The notes under the pieces were generated by a model. The model did not search any database and was not told the DNA's origin. It saw only the letters and a program-made list of their open reading frames with translations. The position numbers and the translations under genes are program-made. DNA of 64,000 nt from positions 1 to 64,000 of the forward strand of contig DHVT01000023.1 in the NCBI GenBank assembly GCA_002412775.1, given 5' to 3'. Below, one piece after another: positions 7,985 through 17,300 of the stretch (position 1 is the first letter of the stretch; the number at the start of each line of letters is the position of its first letter). Source of the DNA: Firmicutes bacterium UBA5201 (GTDB taxonomy: Bacteria > Bacillota > Clostridia > Peptostreptococcales > Acidaminobacteraceae).

Positions 7985-8705
7985 TCTCAGTACTCCTCTC
8001 ATCTGTAAACCAAAGGTAAGCATCCTCAAATTTGTCATGTGGGCTCTGATTAATTGCTTCTGTAACCGTTCCGTAAAACACTGGTTTACCCATTTTCAAA
8101 ATGCAAATCTCATCGCACAAGATCTCCACCTCATCCATAAAATGTGAAGTCAATAAAATAGTAAGTCCGTCAGCTTTAAGTTTTGTGAGGATCTGCCAAA
8201 CATCCCGTCTGGCTCTTGCGTCAAGACCAGTGGTGAGTTCATCCAAAAATACCACTTTTGGATTTGGTATTAAAGCAAGTACAATAAACAGACGCTGTTT
8301 TTGACCGCCGGAAATCTCTTTTACAAGCGTGCCACCTTTATCGGCAATCCCAAAATCCTCAAGAAGTCGGTTGTAATCAGTGGGGCTTTTATAAAGTGAA
8401 GCGGTTACCTCACATAATTCCCCGACTTTAATATTCTCCTGAAAATGTGCCTCCTGGAACTGTACTCCCACCTGCTCAAAAATTTCCTTGCGATGAATAG
8501 TCGGATTCATTCCCAATACGGAAACGACTCCACTGTCAGCCTTTTTTGTACCTAAAACACATTCAATGGTTGTACTCTTCCCTGCGCCGTTTGCGCCAAG
8601 CAATCCGAATACTGTCCCTTTCTTTACTGAAAAGCTAAAATCATCGACAGCCTTCAGATTGCCATAAGATTTTGACAGATTTTCTATTTTGATTATTTCT
8701 TCCAT
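7971..8705 (-). CDS. ABC-2 type transporter ATP-binding protein
   Basis: 244 residues. Walker A is GANGAGKST (about residue 33), the signature is SGGQKQ, Walker B is KVVFLDE followed by LTTGLDARARRD, and the switch His is in TSHFMDEVE. It powers the permease that overlaps its 3' end. CTCCTCC on the plus strand gives a strong ribosome site. The upstream neighbour in the same direction is a decayed MerR regulator, so local control is probably lost or altered. Confidence 0.92.
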   Translation of the reverse strand: MEEIIKIENLSKSYGNLKAVDDFSFSVKKGTVFGLLGANGAGKSTTIECVLGTKKADSGVVSVLGMNPTIHRKEIFEQVGVQFQEAHFQENIKVGELCEVTASLYKSPTDYNRLLEDFGIADKGGTLVKEISGGQKQRLFIVLALIPNPKVVFLDELTTGLDARARRDVWQILTKLKADGLTILLTSHFMDEVEILCDEICILKMGKPVFYGTVTEAINQSPHDKFEDAYLWFTDERSTENESL

Positions 8706-8733
8706 AAGCTCCTCCTTTTACTCGATACAAAAA

Positions 8734-8765
8734 GTATAACACCAGACAAAAGTCTGGTGTTATAC
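8734..8765 (-). terminator. Terminator between MerR pseudogene and ABC operon
   Basis: GTATAACACCAGAC and its perfect complement around AAAA, followed on the minus strand by TTTTTG. It probably ends the MerR transcript. The same dyad could also be a MerR operator for the ABC genes. Confidence 0.7.
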
Positions 8766-8777
8766 TGGAGGGTTATC

Positions 8778-9436
8778 CTATTTATTTTTAAGATCGTTTA
8801 ACAGTACAATAATCTGCATTGCATTCTTTTCAGCTGAATGCAAGGACAAGATTAAGTTGTCACATGCAGAGACGATGTCCTCGCTGTTCCCTGGTGTATT
8901 CAACACTTCCGCAATGTTCGTTTCTGAATTTTGTTTTAAAGCTTTCATCATACGCAAAATTGAAGAAAGAGAGTAATTCGCACACCTAAGTGATCTGATG
9001 ATTTTCAGTTCTTGCATATCCTCACAACTATAAACGCGATAACCGTTTTCTTTGCGCTTGATATGTAAAAGCCCATTCATTTCCCAATTGCGAAGCGTGT
9101 CCATTGTGATCCCAAGTGCATCTGAAACTTCTTTACGTTTCAAGAACGTTGTGTTCGTTTGAAAACATCCTTGCATCAACGCCTTAGTAATTTTCACAGC
9201 TTCATTCGCATTCTCAATTTCTTCTCTGACGACCCCAATATAAAGATGTGCTGATTCAATCGCTTTATCATATTGCTTGTTTGCAGATAATCTTACGACC
9301 TCTACAATATTTTTTCTGAGTCCTTTTTGTAGGACCTCAATATGGAATGCGGTTCGAGCTCTTCATACATTCGTACTGTATTTGGATGAACACCAACTAT
9401 CTTTGCAATTTGACTTGTTGTATATGTTTTTTCTAT
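8778..9436 (-). pseudogene. Broken tandem-HTH MerR regulator
   Basis: The intact part (8778-9360) reads ARTAFHIEVLQKGLRKNIVE, a helical region, then a full MerR HTH (FLKRKEVSDALGITMDTLRN, GYRVYSCEDMQELKII). Upstream, in another frame, is a first MerR HTH (YTTSQIAKIVGVHPNTVRMY). It stops near 9360 where the wing and helix region expected before ARTAF is missing, so an internal deletion plus frame change occurred. The first frame has no ATG, GTG or TTG; ATA at 9436 sits where the start should be, four bases after AGAAGGTGA. A shorter protein from within the intact part remains possible, with the second HTH only. Confidence 0.75.
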
Positions 9437-9551
9437 GGGCTCACCTTCTTTCTATGCTTGGTCCATCAACTCCACCAATAATCCCTATGGATTGAGCTTT
9501 GCTGGAATTGACTACGATATCATATCTCATCTCAACAAACTTATTTATAAC

Positions 9552-9608
9552 ACCGCCGTTTCCGTACATCAACTCCACCGTTTCCGTACCAGGTACGGAA
9601 ACGGCGGT
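9552..9608. repeat. GTACC-core palindrome, copy 2, with duplicated left arm
   Basis: The core arms are 9577-9590 and 9592-9608 (ACCGTTTCCGTACC / GGTACGGAAACGGCGGT). A second copy of the left arm, ACCGCCGTTTCCGTAC, is at 9552-9567. It lies just after the stop of the MerR-GGDEF gene. Confidence 0.85.
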
Positions 9609-9614
9609 TTCTCA

Positions 9615-10550
9615 TTATTTGGTGATCACATATTGATTTCTACCATTGCGCTTGGCATCGATCAGAGCTTTCATACTTTGATCCGTCAATTGGGCTATAT
9701 GCGCTGGTTTTGCGCTAGATGAAATTCCACATGATACGGTGATTGCTCTTCCGCATCCAATGGCCGCAAAGTCAAATGACCTTATCGAGTCAAAGATTTT
9801 TTCGATACTCTCGATCACTTTTGACTGATCCGCGTTTTTTAGAAAGATGCTGCATTCATCCCCACCCAAACGAGCAATCAGAAACTCATCGCTTATTTTT
9901 TCCATAGCTGCTTCCATTTCATGAATGATTATTGAAAAAACGTTTAAAATGACGGCATCTCCGACCTCATAACCGTCAAAATCATTGACATGCATAAAAT
10001 TGTCAATATCAAAAGTAATGAAATGGTAATGATCATTTTGATCTTTTTCGAAAATTTCTTCAATTCTTTCCACGAAAACATCCCTGTTCATCAGTTGCTT
10101 CAAATCTGCCTTTTCCACCGTTTTTTTCTGATTTTCAATACTCATCATTATGCTCCCTTCTAAATCCAATAGTTGATTGATAGAAGGAAAAGAGCTGGGC
10201 GATTGCTTTTCAAGGTATAATATGGATCTTTTCAACATCAGCAGACTCGATTTGATCACATCAGAATCCTTGGTCAACACAACCTCTTTGTCTTTCAGCA
10301 ACTCTATGAACTCATACAAATCCAGTGGTTTGCACATAAGTTCCTTTATGGTCGCCAAAGTGAATCCAAGGTCTTTTAGAAACTGAATTTTTCTCATTTC
10401 AACCAATTGATCTTCACTGTAATACCGATAGCCATTTTCTTCATTCAAAGCTATCGGACTGAATAAATCAAGCTTGTCATAGTGTCTCAACATTCTTTTT
10501 GAAATTCCAGAGCGCTCTGAAAACTCACCAATCAAATAATTTTTCTCCAT
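9615..10550 (-). CDS. MerR DNA-binding domain fused to GGDEF domain
   Basis: About 311 residues. Residues 1-70 are a MerR HTH (YLIGEFSERSGISKRMLRHY, NGYRYYSEDQLVEMRKIQFL), then a helical linker to about residue 150. The C terminus is a GGDEF domain (ITFDIDNFMHVNDFDGYEVG, with RLGGDECSIFL as signature). GGDEC keeps Gly-Gly-Asp-Glu; the first Asp of the metal site (FDIDNF) is present, so cyclase activity or GTP binding is possible. The start is the ATG at 10550 with GGGAG upstream. A 19-bp-spacer promoter lies directly before it, typical of MerR targets, so it probably controls itself. Confidence 0.88.
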   Translation of the reverse strand: MEKNYLIGEFSERSGISKRMLRHYDKLDLFSPIALNEENGYRYYSEDQLVEMRKIQFLKDLGFTLATIKELMCKPLDLYEFIELLKDKEVVLTKDSDVIKSSLLMLKRSILYLEKQSPSSFPSINQLLDLEGSIMMSIENQKKTVEKADLKQLMNRDVFVERIEEIFEKDQNDHYHFITFDIDNFMHVNDFDGYEVGDAVILNVFSIIIHEMEAAMEKISDEFLIARLGGDECSIFLKNADQSKVIESIEKIFDSIRSFDFAAIGCGRAITVSCGISSSAKPAHIAQLTDQSMKALIDAKRNGRNQYVITK

Positions 10551-10588
10551 ATTACACGATCTCCCACATACCTTTTTCCTATATCTTG

Positions 10589-10619
10589 ATTGTAAAGGCT
10601 GACACAATGACAAGGTCAA
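10589..10619 (-). promoter_or_regulatory. MerR-type promoter with 19-bp spacer
   Basis: On the minus strand TTGACC (10614-10619), a 19-bp spacer and TACAAT (10589-10594). Overlong 19-bp spacers are the hallmark of MerR-activated promoters. It drives the MerR-GGDEF gene with about a 30-base leader. Confidence 0.65.
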
Positions 10620-10634
10620 GATATATTTTAAAAT

Positions 10635-11177
10635 TTATACAAGCCGACCTTTGACTTTCCTCATCACGGCTTTCTTGTCCTCATGGAAAGTCTTATAAAT
10701 GGTCCTAAGCATGACAGTATCATTTCTAACGTCGTGATGTTTCAGTTCAGAGTCATCTGTAAGCACCTCATAGACCTTTTTCAAACTGGGCCTGAACGAA
10801 AGGTTGCAAAACTTTACAAACTCATCCTGAAAATCCACAATATTGAATTCAAGCTCCCCTGCGATCTCGATGCTATTCTTGTAAATGGCTTCAAGATCCA
10901 CGTTGCCCCAAACATAAATGATGTCCTCTTCACTCGTGTTTTCTATCATCACTTCATAGAGTTCATCAAAACAAGGTTTCGATAGCAAATCTTCCCTCGT
11001 GATCCCTGTAAGAGCTGTACAATAGGGTGAAACTTCAAACGCCTCATCATAGGGTCTTACAAAACTCGTGAGCTCGTAGTGGTCATCCTCAGCCAATAGA
11101 CAAATGGCTATAATCTCATCTTCGTATGCGAAGTCCTCATCGCATAGGAACTCTAAATCCATAAAAAAAGTGTTCAT
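10635..11177 (-). CDS. DEDDh-type 3'-5' exonuclease (DnaQ-like)
   Basis: 180 residues. Exo I is FFMDLEFL (Asp, Glu), Exo II lies in YVWGNVDLEAI, and Exo III is HHDVRNDTVML with the catalytic His and Asp. The size fits a stand-alone DnaQ/RNase T-fold nuclease without a polymerase. The substrate (RNA or DNA) cannot be told. AAGAGGAG precedes the ATG. Its stop is 15 bases from the MerR-GGDEF promoter downstream. Confidence 0.85.
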   Translation of the reverse strand: MNTFFMDLEFLCDEDFAYEDEIIAICLLAEDDHYELTSFVRPYDEAFEVSPYCTALTGITREDLLSKPCFDELYEVMIENTSEEDIIYVWGNVDLEAIYKNSIEIAGELEFNIVDFQDEFVKFCNLSFRPSLKKVYEVLTDDSELKHHDVRNDTVMLRTIYKTFHEDKKAVMRKVKGRLV

Positions 11178-11211
11178 AGTTATTCTCCTCTTGTTCAGCT
11201 TGATCCATATA

Positions 11212-11988
11212 TTATCTGTTTTTCCAAACCGGTTTTCTTTTATTCAGAAATGCATCCACACCTTCATGTGCATCTTCAGTTGTACAAAGGGATGCAAAAT
11301 GATTGTTGGTTAAGTCCAGCGCCTTCCCATAATCAAGATCTTCCATTTTATAGAATGATTTTTTGCCTAATTGAAGTGCTAAAGGACTTTTATCCGCCAA
11401 TTTCTTGGCAAATTTGAGCGTTTCTTCTTCCAATCGTTCAGCAGGAACCACTTTATTGATCAGACCGATTCTCTGCGCCTCAATTGCATCGATTATATCT
11501 CCAGTAAAGATCAGTTCCAATGTCTTTTTTCTTCCCAAACTTTTGGATAACGGAACTGCAGGCCCCATGCAAAACAATCCTACATTGATTGCTGTAGCCC
11601 CAAATTTGGCGTCATCTGATGCGATTGCCAGATCACAAGCCGCCACGAGTCCAATCCCATTTGCAACTGCAATTCTCTGAACAGATGCGATCACTGGCTT
11701 ACCCATGTTGGCAATCGTAATATTCATTTTTTCCATCAACTCTACCCATTTCAAGTATTCAATATTGCTTTTCCCTTCCAAATCGTTTATGTCTATTCCA
11801 GTGCAAAAGTTTTTCCCATTGGCATTGATCACAATCACATGGACACTCTTATCATTCTCAAATTCAATAAGCGCATGGTTCAATTCACTTGCAAGGGGGA
11901 CGGTGAACGTATTGTTGAACTCAGGTCGATTCAGTGTGATGACTCCAATATTCTCATTTCTACTGACGATAACACTTGTATATTTCAT
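11212..11988 (-). CDS. Enoyl-CoA hydratase/isomerase family protein
   Basis: 258 residues from the ATG at 11988 (AAAAGGAG upstream). The crotonase fold is clear: ITLNRPEFNNTF at the N terminus, first oxyanion segment NFCTGIDI, second segment VANGIGLVAACDLAIAS, then FGATAINVGL. Both hydratase catalytic glutamates appear replaced: GGGCE is NGIGL here and QPEI is ATAI. It may therefore be an isomerase, decarboxylase or thioesterase of the superfamily rather than a crotonase. It lies just downstream of a membrane protein gene; no beta-oxidation genes are nearby. Confidence 0.85.
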   Translation of the reverse strand: MKYTSVIVSRNENIGVITLNRPEFNNTFTVPLASELNHALIEFENDKSVHVIVINANGKNFCTGIDINDLEGKSNIEYLKWVELMEKMNITIANMGKPVIASVQRIAVANGIGLVAACDLAIASDDAKFGATAINVGLFCMGPAVPLSKSLGRKKTLELIFTGDIIDAIEAQRIGLINKVVPAERLEEETLKFAKKLADKSPLALQLGKKSFYKMEDLDYGKALDLTNNHFASLCTTEDAHEGVDAFLNKRKPVWKNR

Positions 11989-12030
11989 ATTCCGCTCCTT
12001 TTTAAACGTATTGCTTATAAGTTGCATGGA

Positions 12031-13428
12031 TCACAATTTCTTAACCTTGCTATACAATTGCAACAATTTTCTCACAATCAAACCAAACACCACCAATGAC
12101 AGAATACAAAATAGTGCGAATCCAACAAATAAAAGAAGATACATATTGTTGTCAATCGCATTTCTGAATTTCTCTGTGGAAGTGATTTCTTCTTTTTCAA
12201 ACAGTGTGAAACTAAGATCTTCTACAGGAAGCGTCTCGAAAGTTCCAATATAGGTTCCATCATCCTCTCTGACGAGTGGCAAATTGCTTTTTAAAACATA
12301 GGGATAATCTTTTGACGGTGTAATTCTTATGGTCAAATCGCGAAAGTCTTTCCAATATTTCGCAGGGTGCAAAAAATAATTATAAGTATAGGTCGGTTTC
12401 ACTGTTTCTCTTTTGTCCATACTCCCCAGTGTAGAATATCTCACTTCCACGGTTTTCTCTTCTTGCGCCTCAAAAGGCACCTCATATGCAATCAATACAT
12501 AACGTGAAGCGTTGAGCAAACTCGAGATATGGTCTTCAGAGATGAAACGTGCACTTTCCAGTGCTTGATCTAAAGCTATATAGTAAACATTACTGTATTC
12601 ATCTATGACTGAATCCACAAAGTCTATCAAGTAGTGCTCAATGTCTATTTCAATTTCTTCGATTTCATATCTGAAATCAGTGACTTCCACAGCATCGGAC
12701 CCTGCATTTTGAGTGCCTCTAATTTTGATTTCCAGATTTTCATCCAAACTAAAGATTTCCATGACTCTCTTTTCCTCGCCTAGCCATGTCCCTACACTAA
12801 ATGCGTTGAGCTCGCCATCATATCCGTAGCTGTTGTTTCCTTTGACAAGAATTCTTGAACTTCCCATCTCAGTAGTGAAGTCCGCCACTACATGGAAACT
12901 CTCTTCACGATCAGTTTCCAGATGGATCCTGTAAAGAGTGCCCTTTTCCTCGTAATTAAAATGCTTGGGGCTGTATCGCTCTTCCGTTACAGAATCAAGA
13001 ATATCCTGAAGCTCTATTGACGCTTCAAATTCACCATCGGCAGAAATAGATCTCACTGAATCCCCATAGTAGATTTTATAATCGATGGGACTGCCATCCA
13101 CTAGAACCTCTATCTCATCTTTTTCAATGCCCCACATATTTTTAATGAAGGGAAAGACCATTCTGGAATCAATGCTTTCTTCCCCGGTATTTTTCATTCT
13201 ATATTTCGCACTGACTTTTCCTATGAGGGAGAAATCATTTTGCTCTTCCTCACTAAAATCAAAATGTAGGTCTTCATTCAATACGGTAATGGGTGTATCT
13301 TCGTCAATAGTGATCATAGAGATTCCCGGATACTGAAACCAGGTTACTGGTCCGGAGTTGCCATAGGCAATAACGCCACTAAGGATCACTGCAGCCATGA
13401 TCACTATAGATATTTTCCATTTCTTCAT
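12031..13428 (-). CDS. Secreted/membrane protein with C-terminal anchor, unknown
   Basis: 465 residues from the ATG at 13428. An N-terminal signal segment (ISIVIMAAVILSGVIAY) is followed by about 390 extracellular residues rich in beta strand and acidic residues, and one C-terminal helix (MYLLLFVGFALFCILSLVVF) before a short basic tail. The topology is a large ectodomain held by the C terminus. No known family was recognised. It starts at the 3' end of the DUF2785 gene, with its AAGGAG ribosome site inside that gene's last codons, so the pair is translationally coupled. Confidence 0.75.
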   Translation of the reverse strand: MKKWKISIVIMAAVILSGVIAYGNSGPVTWFQYPGISMITIDEDTPITVLNEDLHFDFSEEEQNDFSLIGKVSAKYRMKNTGEESIDSRMVFPFIKNMWGIEKDEIEVLVDGSPIDYKIYYGDSVRSISADGEFEASIELQDILDSVTEERYSPKHFNYEEKGTLYRIHLETDREESFHVVADFTTEMGSSRILVKGNNSYGYDGELNAFSVGTWLGEEKRVMEIFSLDENLEIKIRGTQNAGSDAVEVTDFRYEIEEIEIDIEHYLIDFVDSVIDEYSNVYYIALDQALESARFISEDHISSLLNASRYVLIAYEVPFEAQEEKTVEVRYSTLGSMDKRETVKPTYTYNYFLHPAKYWKDFRDLTIRITPSKDYPYVLKSNLPLVREDDGTYIGTFETLPVEDLSFTLFEKEEITSTEKFRNAIDNNMYLLLFVGFALFCILSLVVFGLIVRKLLQLYSKVKKL

Positions 13429-13433
13429 GATTC

Positions 13434-14303
13434 TCACTCCTTATAGGTTTTGACAATTGCCTGATCAATACGTCCGTAACGATTGAGATTTGACTCTGCC
13501 GTGGTCAAGACTTCTATCAGCTCTTTGGGTCCACCGAGGGTCAAGACCTTAAAATAAAGACTTCTTACAAAATGCTTGCTGTTAATGCGGTCACGGTAAG
13601 CCATCATATCCGCTACGCCAGCATTATTGTCTGACAACAGTTCCAACCAGGAGGTAAATTTTGCCAACGACAGTTTACCTGATAAAATGGCACGATATAC
13701 CGGCCTTGCCATTCGCTCGTCTTCCTCGTCCTGAAATACCCATGCTCCATTGTTCAGCATCTTAGTGAATGCCTCCAAAATAGCCGCCAGCTTCATTTCA
13801 TCACACTCAGGACACTGGACTATGGCATCAAAGGCATCAGCACCATGCGCAGCAGCATGAGCCCAGCCTTGAGGTGAAGTAAAACCTCTATAATCGCGTT
13901 CCGATATGTAATATTCAAGTATTCGATCAAAAACAGATGCGATTTTCTCATTGGACAAAAATGGCTCGACACTGTGCCGCACAAGGACTTGCCCGATGAT
14001 CAGCACTGAAAAGGTTCTTGTATAGACGCTGTCTGTTCCACTTTGCCCTATGCCCTTAAATAAGTGTTCCTCATCCTGAAGCACATCCAGTAGCCGCATG
14101 AGTGTTTCATGACCAAGCACGTCCCGATCATTGACCCACTCGTAAAAAGCTTCGCAGATCAACTCATCTCTAAGCACAGGATCTGGATCGCCGATAAACT
14201 GCAGCATTGCCTCAAGCAACTCGCCTTTCAATTTTGGGTCCCTGACTATCTCTGATTGAATATCCTTGTTCTTCAGATGCTCCATTAGCTGAATTCTGTT
14301 CAT
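13434..14303 (-). CDS. DUF2785 family protein
   Basis: 289 residues, mostly helical. The family marker GWAHAAAHGADAFDAI is at about residue 145, followed by helices that suggest a HEAT-like repeat. The biochemical role is unknown. It precedes and overlaps the ribosome site of the membrane protein gene, which suggests a joint function. GGAGAACC upstream of the ATG. Confidence 0.85.
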   Translation of the reverse strand: MNRIQLMEHLKNKDIQSEIVRDPKLKGELLEAMLQFIGDPDPVLRDELICEAFYEWVNDRDVLGHETLMRLLDVLQDEEHLFKGIGQSGTDSVYTRTFSVLIIGQVLVRHSVEPFLSNEKIASVFDRILEYYISERDYRGFTSPQGWAHAAAHGADAFDAIVQCPECDEMKLAAILEAFTKMLNNGAWVFQDEEDERMARPVYRAILSGKLSLAKFTSWLELLSDNNAGVADMMAYRDRINSKHFVRSLYFKVLTLGGPKELIEVLTTAESNLNRYGRIDQAIVKTYKE

Positions 14304-14361
14304 TTCCGGTTCTCCTTGTGAATGTCATTACTAAAATTATAACATACTTATGGGCAAAGCA

Positions 14362-14393
14362 AAAAATGCGCAAAATTCAATTTGCGCATTTTT
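14362..14393 (-). terminator. Terminator at the end of the glycan locus
   Basis: AAAAATGCGCAAA and its complement (14362-14374 and 14381-14393), followed on the minus strand by TTTTTTG. It begins directly after the stop of the 1140-residue gene. Confidence 0.85.
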
Positions 14394-14395
14394 CT

Positions 14396-17300
14396 TTATA
14401 ATTTAACTTTTACTATGATCTTAGCTATTTTCCCATCGCGATTAAATATACTTTGACTGATTTGCTTATTGAGCTTCAAAATGTTTTCAAAAGTATACTT
14501 GTCGCCATTATCATAACAGATCGTTATCGCTTGATAGTTATTCAGTTCATAGATAATAGGCACTGAACAAATCGTAAATCCAAGTTGTTTCTCATCAAGC
14601 AAAATCGTGCCTGAAGGGAGTTTCCATTCTGTTTTCCGATGAAGCAACTCATCCCTTGATAACAACCGAGGATTAAAATATATTTCACCATCTGAGATAT
14701 TTACACCCAATTCTCCAAATCTGGAAATTATATCTTCCTTTACTTGACCTGTCATCCCCGGTTGCTGAACACCGGCGAATCCTGGCGTGTGGGAATATGC
14801 ATCTGTTGGAAATGCGCCATAATCAACTGGTGACTTTTCAACCCCAATTCCCGCCTTGAGCGCATGGAAGTACTCTGCCAATTTATTGGCGTCTTCACTT
14901 CGTGCCGCATGAGTACTTGCCATATAGAAGTTTTCCTCTGCCGCCAGTACAAGTTTTGAAACCATATGCCAGTAAATACAGCCTAAGCCTTCATACTTGT
15001 AAAAGGTGCCTGAACGCCCTGTAAAGGAATGGTGATCAAACAAGTCCGTAAAAATTTCACCCACCTTTAAGATATCCTTTTCAGTATATTCATCCACTTT
15101 GACGATTGCGTCCATGATTTCAGTGCCATTTCTAAATTGACCGCTAAAATGATACTGTCCCTTCACATCTTTTTCGACAAAACGGGTTAATCCTTTTTCA
15201 AGTTCTGTTGTTAAAATGTGGGACGATTGAACCATGTCTTCAGGAATAATATTCTTATTCATGAATTTTGGAAGCTCACGTACTGGATAAAGCATATAAC
15301 TGTTCTGGTCTCCGCGATAAATTGCACTTTCTCTTAAGGCTTTCAAGACTCTTAGCACTTCTTTTGAATCCAGCGCTTTCGAACTTAGTACTGCAACTTG
15401 ACCTTCAAGCATTTCATACAGATAAGATATGCTACACGTGTCTTTTCCGAACTTAACCAAGTTATACGCATGGTACAAGCCATCCGCTCGCTTGTTATCA
15501 TCGATTGTATCTTTTAGATGTGTCATTGTAAGATTGACAAAAGCCTTCAATGCTTCTATGGAAAGGCCTTGCTTCTTACCCGAAAACCCATTATTGTAAA
15601 TGGTTTCACGATAGATTTCTCCAAGTTTGCCTAATCTTGACACAATATCAAAACGCACTTCGTCGCTCAACTGTGATCCGAGGTGTTTCGTACTCTCGCC
15701 AAGCACCTCGAAAATGCCTTCAAACAAATCTTTAACTTCAATGGATACTATTACATCCTCTTTGAGATCTTCCAGCAAAACAGCAACAAAGTCCAAATAT
15801 CTGTATAGATAGTAAAGCGTCACCATAGAAACGCCGTTGCCCACCAATGCGTTGTTTGCATCATTCCATTCCGGGCGTTGCGTGTTCATCCAGATCCCGC
15901 CTTTGGGAATGTAGTTGGAGAGTTTTGAAAGTAAAATCACAAGAAGTTTCTCCATTAAATTGACATGATAGAGTTCATCGCCAACAAATACGAGTTTTCC
16001 ATCGGCACCAATTTTGGCAACCTTCTCCCTTATCATTTCACTGCTTACCTCATCATAGATAATGGTATTTTTCGGATCTTTGAGAAGGTCATTCAGCCCT
16101 TTTATTCTGTAGGGCACATTCGCATATACAAAGACGTTTTTATGAAGCAACGAACTCAGTCCATCAGGTCTGTATTTTCTTGACAGCTCCATCAACTTCA
16201 GCAAGTAGATCACTTGGTGATCGCCCCAGTATCCGATGTTTGACCATGGATCCGCTGAATCCAGCTTCTCCCAATCAACGCCTTCTTTTGTGATGCGGTA
16301 AGGATTATAACCATCCGCAGTGGATGCGTTTACAAATTTTGAGATTATACTCTCAATATATCCAGGGTAAGAAAGTGATAAAGCTTCCCAGTTCTGGAAG
16401 ATATCTCTCCAGTTCCCTTCAAAATTCAAGTTCTTCTCACCAGTTTCCTTTGTCACTTCAATATTGAATTTATTCCACGGTCTGCTCGGATCACCATGAC
16501 GTCTTGAATAAGTCAGAGGCAAATATTCTCGAACCAGACGCTCAAGTTCCAAATCTTTTCGCATTTCAACACGACTTAACAGCTCAAAATAATTGATCAT
16601 TTCTGGGAGAGCGTTCAAATAATCCGAATGCTTACTGTAAACCACTTTGTTCCAATTCTCGATAAACTGTTTGAGGTCCAGTGTCTCAATGTCATACCCA
16701 CTTGCATATATTCCACCACGCATGATGTTATAAAGCGTGTTTGAAAAATGTCTATAGATGGTATTGGCATTCGCTGTCATTTGAAAACCATCGGCTTCAA
16801 ACACTAGTTTCTTGAGATTATCATCACCTTTTAACACGTCGTTTTCCAGACTTGCGAGGATCGATTCACCGGCATCCATCTCTTCCATCAATGATTCGAT
16901 TTTAGCTGCGGATTGGTTGAGTTCTGAAACAATCAACCATTCTTTCGATTCATGATCTTCTAAACCGATGGTGCTCGACACATAAAAAGCACCTCTTCTA
17001 CCTTTCACATCGAGCTCCGTAACAATCTTTTCGTTTTTTTCGAAAGCTGAAATTTGCTGTTCTGAAAGCAAGTACACCGGACAGTCCAAACCCTTTGACC
17101 AAACCGTTGTTGATTTTAGAGATTCGCTTGGCTCAGCCTTGTCGGATATGATTGAACTCAAAGTAAATATCCCCAAACCATGATCTTCGATAAGTTCATT
17201 CCGTTTGTATCCATCAACAAGCGTACTTCTCGTTGCCTGTAGTAAAGTGTCCACACCATAAGGCAAGATATTTCTAATGCCATCCAATACTCTGATTGAT

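Noticed and set aside
9552..9608. CRISPR array made of the repeated GTACC units
   Set aside because: Only two partial copies in tandem, no regular spacing and no cas genes nearby.
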